Assembly (NCBI GenBank): GCA_037042915.1
Contig: CM073201.1
Coordinates: forward strand, 3,286,001-3,350,000
Direction of reading: 5' to 3'
Length of the DNA stretch: 64,000 bases
Origin: Auricularia sp. M13
Taxonomy: Eukaryota; Basidiomycota; Agaricomycetes; Auriculariales; Auriculariaceae
The position numbers and the translations under genes are program-made. Under the pieces are notes generated by a model. The model saw only the letters and a program-made list of their open reading frames with translations, did no database searches and had not been told where the DNA came from. This document shows positions 1 through 11,189 of this stretch, piece after piece. The number at the start of each line of letters is the position of its first letter. The first letter of the stretch is position 1.

Positions 1-138
1 CTTACGCGAGATCGAAGATCTCCTCGGAGTGCGTGCTAGCAATAACCGGTTGCATCACTAAATTCCTCTAGATCTTTCCGGATGTGACTGTACATGTCAC
101 AGTCTGAGCAGCCCACGCTGCCATGGGTGCTCCCCATG

Positions 139-945
139 TACAGTGGGGAAACTTGAGAATGCCGGTCGATAAAATCGCATATACCACGGAATCTACTGAA
201 TAGAGGACTATGGTGTATATATGAGACTTGTAGCTCTCGAGGAGCTCTATCAGGTGGTATATGATTACTGGCCAAAGGGTGCAATCCGGGGGTGAGAGAG
301 AGGATCCGATGAAGAGGTCGAAAATCACATCGCCAGAAACGCGTCCTCCAGATCATTTGAGGTTGGCCTCTTATTCTATACGTAATTCTGAGGTGGGTTT
401 ACCATTTGAGTCAAAGTGGTTGGATATCCAATTCTGGAGCTAGTGCACCTGCAATTTCTGCTTGCTCAACCTCTCAAACAGCCAATGGCCTACCTAACTG
501 CATTTCCCTGAACCAAGACATGCTCTAGAGTACATTATATGTAGTTTTAGGCTGTGAGAAGGAGTTTTTGACCCTTGGTTGGCCATCAAGGTCATTCAAT
601 TCCCGGATATAGAAATCATGGAATCCAGGTTAATTGAGGAATTGCTCCAGAATGGGATATCCAACCACCTTGACTCAAATAATAAACCCACCTCAGAATT
701 ACGTATAGAATAAGAGGCCAACCTCAAATGATCTGGAGGACGCGTTTCTGGCGATGTGATTTTCGACCTCTTCATCGGATCCTCTCTCTCACCCCCGGAT
801 TGCACCCTTTGGCCAGTAATCATATACCACCTGATAGAGCTCCTCGAGAGCTACAAGTCTCATATATACACCATAGTCCTCTATTCAGTAGATTCCGTGG
901 TATATGCGATTTTATCGACCGGCATTCTCAAGTTTCCCCACTGTA
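139..945. repeat. 302-bp inverted repeat with 203-bp spacer
   Basis: The left arm (139-440) is repeated in inverted orientation at 644-945 with only a few mismatches. The arms start and end with the same words (TACAGTGGGG at the outer end, CTGGAGC at the inner end). Positions 441-643 form a single-copy spacer. The arms have no recognisable coding content of their own, but the reading frame of the hAT transposase that follows seems to run back into the end of the right arm. This could be a foldback rearrangement of the hAT element or an older element into which hAT sequence was joined. Confidence 0.85.
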
Positions 946-952
946 TACGTTG

Positions 953-1713
953 ATGAAGGAGGAGCTGGAGAAGCGCATTTTGAATGCAGAGCTTTCCGAC
1001 AAGCTTCGAATGGCTGCGCGCGCAGGTCTTGTGAAGCTGACGCATTACTTTGAGCTTGCAAAGCGGTGCCAGTACAACTGGCTTGCTACGAGTGAGCTTC
1101 ATTCCTATGATCTCAATCTCGATCACTAACAATTGAGGACGGTAGTGCTCCACCCGGCGCTTCGGAACTGGTGCGAGCTGCATGGGATGGGCAACAAAGG
1201 GCGTGAGACACTATTCCACGTGTTTCAGACGTATCGCGAGCAGTACGCGGCTGAGCCCGCGGCGTCTACCGCAGTTATTGTCGCTACACCAAAACACAGT
1301 CTTCTTGGACGTGTCATGGGCAGTGCGACGACCGTCCCAGCCGTTGCAGCTCAGCCTGCAGTCAGTGAGACAGTCCGCTACTTGCAGGGCTTCGACGCGG
1401 GCTTCGCTCTCGGCGACAACGCACACACATGGTGGAAGGTATGCAGCTGTGTCGTGTATCGTAATCTACTTCTAATATCGATATTCAGAAGAACCAGCGA
1501 GACCTTCCGGTGATGGCACGCATGGCACGCGATTTCCTCGCCATTACGGCCTCTAGCGTGTCTGTGGAAAGATTATTCTCTGACTCGGGCGATCTCTCAA
1601 CAAAAAAAACGCGCATCTCTCGCAGCGGACACCATCCGCGAGCACATGTGCACGAAGCATTGGATCCGCGATGGTCTGATGAAGCGCTTGTCGTAGACTT
1701 ATTACAGGCGTGA
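953..1713 (+). CDS. hAT-family transposase, C-terminal part (5'-truncated)
   Basis: This is the C-terminal portion of a hAT transposase. Proposed exons are 953-1091, 1146-1438 and 1489-1713, giving about 218 aa. Exon 1 reads like the helical segment before the dimerisation domain (motif AGLVKLTHYFELAK). Splicing gives ATMLHPALRNW, the usual LxPxxK/RxxW motif. The C-terminus has the hAT dimerisation signature: WWK, then LPVMARMARDFLAI, SSVSVERLFS and a KKTRIS block. Intron 1 (54 nt) has GTGAGC, a CTAAC branch site and GTAG, and removes an in-frame TAA. Intron 2 is 50 nt. No BED zinc finger or DDE catalytic half is present, because the frame runs upstream into an inverted repeat. The fragment is therefore probably inactive, although its remaining frame is intact. 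ATG 953 is only the first in-frame Met. Confidence 0.8.
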
Positions 1714-1738
1714 TATAACTAATTATAACTAGTTAAAA

Positions 1739-1800
1739 CCAATTACATTACTAGTTCCAATTACATTACGCTTCAGCATAAAGGTAATGTAATGGGTTGG
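1739..1800. repeat. Short direct and inverted repeats at the presumed hAT 3' end
   Basis: The word CCAATTACATTAC occurs twice (1739-1751 and 1757-1769) and its inverted form GTAATGTAAT follows at 1784-1793. This lies just downstream of the hAT stop codon and fits the subterminal and terminal repeats of a hAT element. The matching left end was not found, so the assignment is an inference. Confidence 0.45.
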
Positions 1801-2312
1801 AGCCTTCAAGGGGGCACCGGAAGCAAAATGACGGAACCGGGTCGGTTTACGCTGGGAAGCTGGCGAGGCCGACCTACCTACCTACCGTGGGAAGATATCC
1901 CCATTTTGGGAAGGCCTTCCGCGGAGCTGGAAGCAAAATAGTTCCGACTTCAGTAAAGAAACTCCTTGTGATCAATGTAAGATAGGTTGAAAAGCTTAAA
2001 AGGCACTCTAAACTAATATACTTTGTTGCAATACAACATCTTTCATTAGTTTTCAGTGTACTCTACCCACTCCAGCTCATGGAAAGGGCCTGGATGTGGT
2101 TCAGACAGCCGGGACTGACGTATAGACCTGTTTTGAGGCTCTCTTTCAGGAAAAATAGTGCAGAAAGGTGCATTTTGATGAAAAAATCCGTCCAGAGCGG
2201 CTCGGCAAGCCGAGTATATGGGACTCCAGTTACGTTCGCAGCCCTCCGGGCTGCGACCTACCTACCTAGGTTTGGTTCCGGGATTTTGATCCCGGTGCCC
2301 CCTTGGGAGCCT
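1800..2312. mobile_element. Candidate small non-autonomous DNA element (about 0.5 kb)
   Basis: The two ends are imperfect inverted repeats of about 40 bp. Both carry AAGGGGGCACCGG followed by CAAAAT and CGGAACC: 1809-1842 on the plus strand, and the same order on the minus strand from 2303 to about 2270. CCTACCTACCT also occurs near both ends. There is no coding sequence. A clear target duplication was not found, so the boundaries are approximate. Confidence 0.5.
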
Positions 2313-3672
2313 TAGTTGACGCAACACCCGAACGGTTCTTGCTGCAAAAAGAAAAGGGAAGGCACAGCAAAAGCAAAGCGCGCGTCGGCGACCTGAGCAG
2401 ATGTGGCTTGCTGCGTCGCAGCTTGGTGCTGGTGGGAGCATTTCCAAGCTTCCGGCTCCGCTCTGGTTCCGCTCCTTACCACCTCCGAATCACGACTTTC
2501 TCAGGATTCCTAGAATCATTTTTCTGATAATAATAACTCCAGTATATATAAAATAAAGTATACGGAGCTTATACGAGGAAATTTTAGACCTGCAAAGGCT
2601 CGAGTCACGTGACGCAGATCACCTCGTCAACGGGCAGATAGGCTAATGATGAATCAGTAGTTTATACTTACTTACTGTCGCAGGCGCAGCAGGCGCCAAG
2701 ACGCAGTCTACTCACCTCGTCGGGCATTGAGTAGGATTTGAAGATAGTGTGGTGAGAGTCTATATGCCGATACCAACGTTCCATGTGCACGATTGAGGGG
2801 AAACCTGAATGATGGTTGCGCCGATATGATACTACGCGAAGGGCTCAAGAATGGATCCGCGACGTTTCTCGAGCTTGCTATCTGAAGATCAGTGTCGTAG
2901 TTCCAGAAATAGAGTTTTACGGAACCCATCAAGCTTGGGGGAAAGGGCTTCGAGAATGGTTTTTCAGTGTGGCATGAGTGAGTCTGGATGTCTTGTTCAC
3001 CATCTTCACATGCTCCGTGAAGAGCCGCGGTCGTCTTCAGCAGATTCATAAACCTGATGCATCACTATATGTTCGGAGAAGTCTGGGGCTCGTACCTGAA
3101 CCAAGTATTAGGGCCGCCCCAGCCTGCTAAATCGTGATCGTCCTTCCTCAGGCACTTGGCAGTTATAAGCCTCTTCAGAGGACCTAACGTAAGCGCGAAT
3201 GTTGGCAAAGGGGCGGACCTTCGCAGTCGTCCGCTAGTCGAGTTCAGAGTAATGGTATTCTCGTGCGGCAGGACCGTGCTCCACGTCTCCTGCAGCTTTA
3301 GGGTACGTCGCGTCGTGAAAAGGCACACTTTTTTTTTTTCAAATCGAGGGATCAGCGGATATAGGCTGCTAGTTTGGGTCGAAATGCGCGTTCAATGCCA
3401 GTGCAAGAGTCGAGAGAAATGCCACGTTCCGATCTCGCTGACGCTGCACTCGAGTCAATCTCCTGTATCATTCGTTACTCGGGTTGCAGCTTGAAAAACC
3501 GACCGTGACCCCGCTACAAGCATTTCCCCGCTTATCGGCGGGACCGGACTCTTGCCGCGCTAGCCCAATATACACAAGCACCTAGAAGCCCAGATATCCC
3601 ATAAGTATTCTATCAGAGATAGTCGCACGATCGTCCTCCCAGTAACCCCCACCTCCACGCCCCGTCGCCGCC
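2313..3672. other. Intergenic stretch without recognised genes
   Basis: No reading frame here resembles a known family on either strand. The last 150 bp are the presumed promoter and leader of the membrane-protein gene starting at 3673. No clear TATA box was seen. Confidence 0.5.
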
Positions 3673-5103
3673 ATGGTCGCCCCGTACGTTGGCGAACAGC
3701 GAAAGCTGCTACTGATGAGCGTCGCGCCGTGGATGATTGGGTGCTTCCTCGACTTGTTCACACAAGGCATCCTCATTTGTCAGGTGCATGAGATAGCGTC
3801 CTACTCCTCCGCATCGACCCACTTACCGTTCCTTCAGTTCAACAACTACTTCAACTGGTACAAAGACGACAAGGCCTGGCTCCGTTTCGCCGTCTTCGGC
3901 CTCGCGATCCTGACCGGTCTCAAGTGCTTGAACTCCTGGTGCGTCACGCTCCACGCCAGCGCCGCTGTAGACCGGGATAGTAACGCAACCTCAGTGCGAC
4001 GACCTGGATTGCACAGGTAGAATATTTCGGAGACCTCGACGGCGCGGTTCTGCTCAACTACGTATCATGGTGGCAGTCTGGCGCTCCGCTCATGGTGAGA
4101 CTTCGCTTCCCGCGCACGGCTACGCACCTAACGCCGGAGACAGGGCGCCACGATCAACTTCTACGTCCAGGGCTACTTCGTCTATCGATTGAGGGTCATT
4201 TCAAAGCGTCACTGGGTGTTCTTCCCCATCGTCGCGATCGTTCTGTTCGCCTGGCTGTCCTGTGTTATCGCCGTATGTCTTCAGCTATCCGGTCCCGTCT
4301 GCACCCTAATGCTGATAATCATGTAGACGATCTATATTAAGCTGCAAGACGGCAAAAATATTCAGCATTGGTGTAAGTCTGGGTCGTCGATGCTCGAACC
4401 GCGTATTCTCACGCCAAGCCTTCTCGCAGTCGCAGCGCATCTAGGATCGGCATTCGGTGCGTTTCGCCATGGTAAAAGAGTTTTTAGGCAGCTGATTCTT
4501 CTGCGACGCAGCGGCGGACTTCCTCATGACCGTGTCGACTGCGACGTTCCTTTTACAGTCGCGCAAAAACTCGCTTCGCCAGTCAGTCAAGCTTTTCGTC
4601 TCACGATGAACTATTACTAACCCGATGAACAGGACACAGAACTTGATCGACACGCTCGTGCGCGTCACGTGGCAGAGCGCCGCCCCGGCCGCAGTATGGT
4701 GAGTATTTGGATCGCGCCCAAGGCAGCTCCCGCACTTGCTGAAACCCATGACTTGCAGCGCTTCCATAAACTTGATCCTGTCCCAAGCCGTGCCGGGGCG
4801 ATTTATCGTCTCGACTATCTTCAATCTGGTGCGGCGTTCAGTCCGTGCGCAGCATTTGGCACTGACCATACGACTGCAGTTGTTGCCGAAGTTGTACTGT
4901 GCGTATGCATCTAACTATGCGCCGCGTCACCGCTGAGTCTTCGGGCCTGGAAAGCCATCGCGATGATGTGGACCGTCAACTCGCGCAAGGATGTGAGGCT
5001 CGTCAGCGCGAGCGGCAAGACGAGCAGCAGCGAAGGCGCCACAGGCACGCGTCGCGGAACACGGGTACGCAGTTCGGCCATTGCGCGTTGCATCCAAGAC
5101 TGA
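3673..5103 (+). CDS. DUF6534-type multi-spanning membrane protein
   Basis: This is a basidiomycete-restricted integral membrane protein of unknown function, 310 aa, complete. Ten exons fit without phase conflict: 3673-3783, 3838-3938, 3995-4094, 4144-4272, 4327-4372, 4436-4456, 4512-4581, 4633-4698, 4759-4898 and 4955-5103. Introns are 49-63 nt. Family marks in order are GILICQ then NYFNWYKDDKAWLR (first helices), VEYFGD, WWQSGAPLM, NFYVQGYFVYRL, the DUF6534 core (FAADFLMTVSTATFLLQSRK, then LIDTLVRVTWQSAAPAAV) and the closing IAMMWTVNSRKDVR. About seven hydrophobic helices are visible, as usual for the family. Exon 6 is a 21-nt microexon. The start follows CGCCGCC, a good context, and begins at the usual position before the first helix. 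The family assignment is from remembered consensus. Confidence 0.88.
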
Positions 5104-6450
5104 CTGAAGGTTGAGCGCGACGACCTCGAATTGGGCCGCCTCGGTACCATCCAGGTCCACAAGCAGACAGAGACCATCCAGCGCGTTGACGTACGATTCA
5201 ACATGTCCGTTTAATGTTCAAGCTACTGACGGAGCACGCAGTGGGCTGTCGGTGGCCACGACTCGGCCGAGGACGTCAAAGACGGAGCGTATTTTGAGCG
5301 CCAACCCACGTCGACAATCCAGGAAGACAGAGGCGACGAGCAGGTCAAGTAGCCGGAGATGTAGGCCGTTTCAGTACTCGGGGTTCAGGTGGGAAGGTTT
5401 GTTCTGGATTGGACTGTAACGCCAATGAGAGGAGCCCCAATACAGCTGGGCAGCGCGATCCCGTACCAATACAAAAAGCCAGTAGTATGGGAGACAGAAC
5501 CGGGGATTATTGAGACCAATTCTGAAGCGTCAAGATGATGAATGCCAGCGAGCTCCAACAGGTACTGTGTTCGCGAGCGCCGTCCGTTCTGGCCGCAGCG
5601 GTCAAGCCGCGTCGTCGCAGTCCCCGAGCAGGCTCTGCCTCTGGCGGCCTCGCGGTTGGGAAATCAACACGATCAAAGTTTGAAACGCAAAGTTTAGACC
5701 GTCAGCGGCGCGCATCCAAAAAGGCAAAGCCGATGACACAAGAGGAGAACGACCGGAGTCGGACTTGCAAGCCGCGTTGATGGTTGGCGTTCGCCTGCGT
5801 CATTGAAAAGCCCTGCGGCCGCTCAGATATCCGGGCTTCAGCACTCTCTATGATATCTGACTCCACCCGTGCCCTGCTCTTTCCAGGAGCAAAACGTACG
5901 GTGCGCTCGTCAAAGGAATTTGGCATTATCCCAACCCAAAATCGGCATCATTGCTTGCTCGCAGACTTAACCTGGCCGCAGAGTCGCACCATCGTAGATG
6001 GCAGAGCACTGTGCATCTATCAAGAAAAGCACGATTGCCTGCTGGGGATACTGGTTCGTAAGACTGCGGTCGAGTACGAGGAGCTCACTTTGCATTGGTC
6101 TATCAAATGACCCTTTGCGTTCAGAGGCGTCCGAACTGGCACCATGTCGCAAGACGTCCGCCGAAGAAACTTTGGTGTCGAAGATGCCTGGAAACTCGTC
6201 GCTGTTGTGCCTTGGCCGTCCTGTGTGTGCACGACACTGACATATTGATCGTTCATCAGCCAGGTGTTGCCAGCCAGCTGCTCGCACCACGCTCATAGAT
6301 TCTGCGCCTCAGTATCTGGGCTCTCCATGACATGCTCTAGAAACTGCTCGACAGTGAGCGCTAGTCGACCTCGATTCTCACGCACCGACAGAGATCGCGG
6401 CGCATGAAACATATCGCCATCAGCTTCTGGGCATTTATCACCGAGGTCAC

Positions 6451-6504
6451 CAAACAGTACAGAAAATCTGGAACTAATCGCCTCCAGATTTTCTGTACTG
6501 TTTG
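6451..6504. repeat. Perfect 22-bp inverted repeat (hairpin)
   Basis: Positions 6451-6472 (starting CAAACAGTAC) and 6483-6504 are exact reverse complements, separated by a 10-bp loop. The arms are AT-rich against a GC-rich background. No T-run follows it. Confidence 0.9.
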
Positions 6505-8833
6505 CACGAGATTTGAGCATGCTGGCACGGGACGATCTGAACTGGCCCGCAGTTACGTACCTAGATCAGGTTCTTCAGCTGGTTCACTGGACTCTCTGTG
6601 CTCGTGGCTCAGACTTCGCGCTCGCCGACTCTGTGCTATTCGTGTCGCAGGATGATTGCTTAGTCTACCGCTGAAAGCCGGCTCACGGTCGATCATTTGT
6701 TCCTGGCCTCTGGAGGTTTCTTCGCCAACCCAGTCGACCATGATGGTGGGATGAACTGAGCAAAGGCGACGAGAACGCGCTCGATGACGTTGCTTGTGCA
6801 TGGCCTTGCGGAACTTCGCTACGTCAGGCCTAGAATCGCTCCTTCGACCTTTCACCAGGAGCTCTGAAAAGAATAACCCTGCATTCCCTGTGAAGACGCG
6901 CTCTTAGGGAGCGCTAACACGCGTTAATATTTTGGGACAATACCCTTTCCCATATCTAAACATTGCGGACGTATCACAGCCCGTTGTTTCTCTGCGCTGC
7001 GCGCCGCGGATCTCGAGACGGCTCCTGCTTCGCTTCGTTGACTGCGTGACTCTGCCAGCAACCAGCAGCGAGGAGCGAGACGATCTCGGGGATATCTGCC
7101 GTTTTCAGCCGAGTGCATCACGATGTACGGCGCAGACGTACGAGGGCTATGTGCCGCGACAGGATCCCGGCCACGTCGCAAAGTAGAACATCTGGCCTTG
7201 TTGGATCGGGGTCGAGGATGGCCAATGGCCATAGGGGCTCGGATCGACGGATAGCGTCACGTCGCCTGCAGGTGCATCGACGCGTTCTCGGGGACGAGCG
7301 AGAAGCCGTGGGTGTGAAGTGCTTCGCGAGACGGGGGGACGACCTGCGCAGGCCTAGATGTGGCGATGGCCTGGCGTCGCCCGAGGCCGCGAGGAGGATC
7401 GAGTGGCGAGGGGTGGGCGAACGTCATGGCGGCGCATCGAAGGGCCGAGTCCACCTTGAATGCTAGGGTCCCCAGGTCCGTGCTACGACGATGGGTGACT
7501 CACCGCACGGTAAAAAAACGTGCGCGCTGAGTGCCGGCTGAACAGAGCGTCCTGTCACTCAGCGATGCGCTCACGGCGCTGACGCGCAGACGCAGCCCAT
7601 CCAGGTACGATGGGCTCTTCCGGGGCACGCACGAGGAAGGGCAGGGCGCGGTGCGTCATGCCTGTGGGCCGAAATGCCCTGCGGTGTGCCGTAGGACCGC
7701 GTGACCGGGCAGAGTAATGGGTGCTTGGCGATAGCCTATCGTGGGCGACCAGGCGACCGCAGGCCACTGCATAGCCAGGGTCAGACGCTTCATAGCCGCT
7801 GAAATACAGCAGCGTACGCACAAGCGTGGCGTTCGGGCGCGCCGCTCCGCGGTCTGGCCGAGAGTGCAACATAAAACGGTCTCCTCGTGCGCGCAACCGG
7901 CCTCTCGCTGTTCCCTTTGCAGCAGAGGTCGGCTACTGAGTGCCATGCGGGCTTGGAAGAGAGGGAGGGTCCGGAACGGACACGGAGCAATTGATGATGG
8001 CGTCTGTGGAAGAAGCCGAAGTCGAAGCCACGTTGTCCTACTCCCGAGCGACACGCAGGCTGCTGTACGGTAGAGTTACCATTTACATGATCGCGCAACG
8101 TCTACAATTGTCTCATAGACATCTAAACATGCCCGGCTCTCCCTGTGCATTGTCCGAGGAACCATATTGTTCTCACTCAGCGGAAGATCGGATTTCCTGG
8201 CATCTCGCGAGCGACGCGTGGTGTCGAAACCATCCGATTGATGTAGATAGCCTCCCGCAGGATCGATTTCTCCGTCCCAGCAGTAATTTGTCGGTGACTT
8301 GTGCAATCCATGCATCGGACCGGACTCCGTCGTCCCATCTCGCTGCGGCGGCCAGCGTCTGCATTCCCTGGGTTGAGATTACCTCCACTTTCGCGTTCCA
8401 TCGTGGAATAGTCGTGCTAAGTTTCCTACTGAATTGCCTGGATAGTCAGTGATACACAGGGTGCTTGGCGAGGCACGGGTCTAGGGACACCGCATTCGCG
8501 CGAAAGCATGCAGCAGCGCGACGGCCGCACGGCACCGGTGCCTTGCGACCGATATGATGATCTGCGGCACAACGGCGGATGCGTCACGCGCCACCGGATG
8601 GCGCGGAGAGCAAAAGGTGCTGCCAGGATCAGATTCAGTGGGCCAATGCGCGCGGCCTGCCTATAAAGAGGCATGGCCTCTGGGCGGAGAAATAAATCGC
8701 ATGCCTTGCGCTCACCTCCCTCAGCCGCCCCTTCCGCCTGGCCCACCCGCTCGCTGCGTCCCTCGTCCCCGCCCAGCGCGATTCTACACTGGACCCTGAG
8801 CGTCTGCGCCTGTCAACGCGGAAGCATATCGTC

Positions 8834-8931
8834 GGACATGGGTTCTCCTAGCTTGGGCGCACACAGGGTGGGACTGTAGCTGCCGCGCTACGTCACTCGT
8901 TGTGTCGCTCAGCTAGGAGTAACCCATGTCC
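8834..8931. repeat. 20-bp inverted repeat with 56-bp spacer
   Basis: GGACATGGGTT-CTCCTAGCT at 8834-8853 is matched in inverse by AGCTAGGAG-TAACCCATGTCC at 8911-8931, with a single extra base in the right arm. The spacer carries nothing recognisable. It may be the ends of a tiny element or a remnant of one. Confidence 0.75.
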
Positions 8932-9606
8932 TGCGATAGAGCTGTCTGCGCTTCTGTCGTCTCACCGGACCCTAGGTGATTGCCACTATCAGCTTGAGAG
9001 TTTTGCGAGTTGATATACGATGCTACAGAACTCGGGGACGATGCGCGGGCGACGTCGAGCCCGTTCCCTGCGAACGAGCTGGCTGTGCATGGGATCCACG
9101 CCGCCGAAGCCTGCTCCACTTCTTCGCCACGGCTTTGCGTGCAGGGAGTCGTGCGTTGTGAGCGCCTGCGTATCTCTTGTGCTTCCACACGTGTACTCTA
9201 TTTGCGGCTTGAGAAATACGCGCAGATATGTTTGAATTGATCGAGCTCGCCGTTAGCGTTCAGCGGCTTGTTGAGGCAAAAGTGAATCTAGCCGAAGCGC
9301 TTGAGTCCGGAGATCACTCGGCCCATGATCCGAAGATCTAAGATCATTCGCAATCCGGCGATTTGGCGCGATAATGTCTTGGCCTCGTCATCAGAGGAAG
9401 CAGAACGTCGGGCAAATTCTTGTCGGGATGTGAGATTGTGCGAGCGAAGATGCTAAGCTTCGCCGGAACATGGGGTTGTGCGGCCAAGATATTATGATGT
9501 ATATTAGATTAGCTGCTTACAGCACGTACTCAACTAAGGTACAATTTAAGGACAGTGGTCAAAAGGTCTAGACTAGCGGAGCAGATAAGAAGGGCGTGGG
9601 ACAGGG

Positions 9607-11118
9607 TTATGACCCAATGCTCGTGACACAGTAGCTCTTGCCAACGAGGATATTGGTGCAAGCGGCGTTGAGGCTTTTATTGAGCTGGACCAACCGATTA
9701 GCGGAGACGCCATACTGTTGCGCGACAGCCGTGCAGGTCTGACCGCTCTGCACAGGAGTGGTATAGCCGGTGCACGCATTTGTGTTAATCCCGCTGGCCG
9801 CGGACGGTGGCGGGACTGCCACCTGAGACGCGACGCAGTAGACATCGCCGGCGATGAGGTTCGTGCATTGTCTGCGGGAGGAAGAACCGCTACTGTCAGG
9901 AGATGCAGGCTGATGAGATGGTGATGACAACGCACGCGTTGATGCTGGGGTTCCAGAAGCGCAGCTGGGCAAATGTCGCATCGAACGTTTTGCCCAATGA
10001 TGCGCATGAGTCTCCGCTCGCCGCCTCGTAGAGCGCACCGCACGTCGCGTCCAGCGTACCCGGAGCGAGAGTCGGTGTCGACTGAGCCACACTTGAAGTC
10101 GAGGTGGCGGAAGCGGTCGTAAATATGCTACTGAGCGGCGAAGAATTTGGCATGCCATTAGTCGTGCTCGACGATTTGCTCGTAGAAATTTTGCTGGTAG
10201 TACTCGTGGTCTTCTTCGTGGACGAGGTCGAGGGCTTCTTCGTGGTCGTCGAGGACATCTTCTTCGTGGATGAGGTCGACGCTTTTTTCGTGGAGGTGGA
10301 AGATTTCTTGGTCGTTGTGGTCGACGTCCTTTTGGTTGTCGGACTCGTCGCCTTGGTCGTGGTCGAGCTCGTGGCAAGCGACGTAGTCGACGACGGGAGG
10401 CTCGCCGCGGGATTGCTGGAGCTGACAGGCTGTTGCGTCGACGTAGCTGTGCTGAATGCCGTCGACGTTGACGTCGTCATGCCCGAACTGGTCATGAGCG
10501 GCGCACTGGTCGTGACCAGCGTCGTCCCGCTCGAGCTTATAATAGGAACAGGAGCGCTGGTGCTGGCGCTCAGAGCTGGCGTCGAGACGGGCATGCCTGC
10601 CTGGCGCTGAGCCTGCGCGATGAGGTTTTTCGCGATACTTTCCGCCTGGTCGTACCGGTCGGGGAACTCGGAGTACTGCACGCTCTGCGCGATCTGACCG
10701 GGTGTGTAGCGCGGGTACTTGCGGTCGTTCGCGATCGCCGCGTTCAGGAACGATGTCGTGCTGTATTGCACGTCTGTGCACTGTGCGACCGTGCCCCACC
10801 CCTGCGAGGGCCGCTGCTGGAAGACACCCACGCTGTCTTGGTCTCCGCAGTTTAGCGCCTGAAAGCTAGTAGTGAGTACATGCACAGAATGAGTAATCCA
10901 TAAGAAGGACGTACGTTAACATGCGACTCGATCCATGCCGTCTCAAACGTGGCAAGCAGTACGCGATCAGAAACGTTGCGTGTGAGGACGACATTGTAGA
11001 CGGCTGAGAGAGTCGCAGGGTTCGCGGTACTGGGTATGGTAGCGCAGTCGCGCGGGACGACGGCAGCACGAAGGCCGGCCACGGCGTAAATCAGCGTTGG
11101 CGTTTTGGGAACAATCAT
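9607..11118 (-). CDS. Secreted protein with lysozyme-like domain and two LysM modules
   Basis: Predicted 463 aa from three exons (11118-10915, 10858-9936, 9871-9607; introns 56 and 64 nt). A hydrophobic N-terminus (residues 1-20) may be a weak signal peptide. Residues about 25-140 hold FETAWIESHVN then DSVGVFQQRPSQGWG and a later AQSVQYSEFPDRYD. This pattern is familiar from actinobacterial cell-wall proteins with a transglycosylase/lysozyme-like fold; the Glu of the ESHVN motif is the candidate catalytic residue. A Ser/Thr/Lys-rich linker follows, built of repeated TSSTKK-like units and probably O-glycosylated. The C-terminus carries two LysM modules (GDSCASLGKTF...NPSINA...LIAGDVYCV and SGQTCTAVAQQYGV...KSYCV), which bind chitin or peptidoglycan. 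A role in lysing bacteria or binding cell walls outside the cell is an inference. An alternative acceptor for intron 2 would add seven residues. Confidence 0.85.
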
Positions 11119-11181
11119 TGTGGTGTCGTAAGTCGTGAAGTCGTGTCGTATGTGAAATCAAAGTACTCATGAAGTCTGCCC

Positions 11182-11189
11182 TTATATTG
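11182..11189 (-). promoter_or_regulatory. TATA box of the LysM gene
   Basis: ATATAAGG on the minus strand lies about 65 bp upstream of the start codon at 11118, followed by a short leader. No other TATA-like motif is closer. Confidence 0.55.

Larger units (their letters stand above)
5104..9606. other. 4.5-kb stretch without a recognised gene
   Basis: Several short open frames exist on both strands, but none shows a domain, a convincing exon chain or conserved motif. The stretch contains two strong inverted repeats (6451-6504 and 8834-8931). A TATAAAG motif near 8660 is followed by a pyrimidine-rich tract, but no gene was resolved behind it. Decayed gene sequence is possible. Confidence 0.4.

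Noticed and set aside
1127-1129. TAA as an inactivating mutation of the hAT gene
   Set aside because: It lies within a well-formed intron whose removal restores the family motif.
10104-10610. Long plus-strand frame rich in Val/Asp/Glu
   Set aside because: It is the antisense shadow of the TSSTKK repeat linker of the minus-strand LysM gene.
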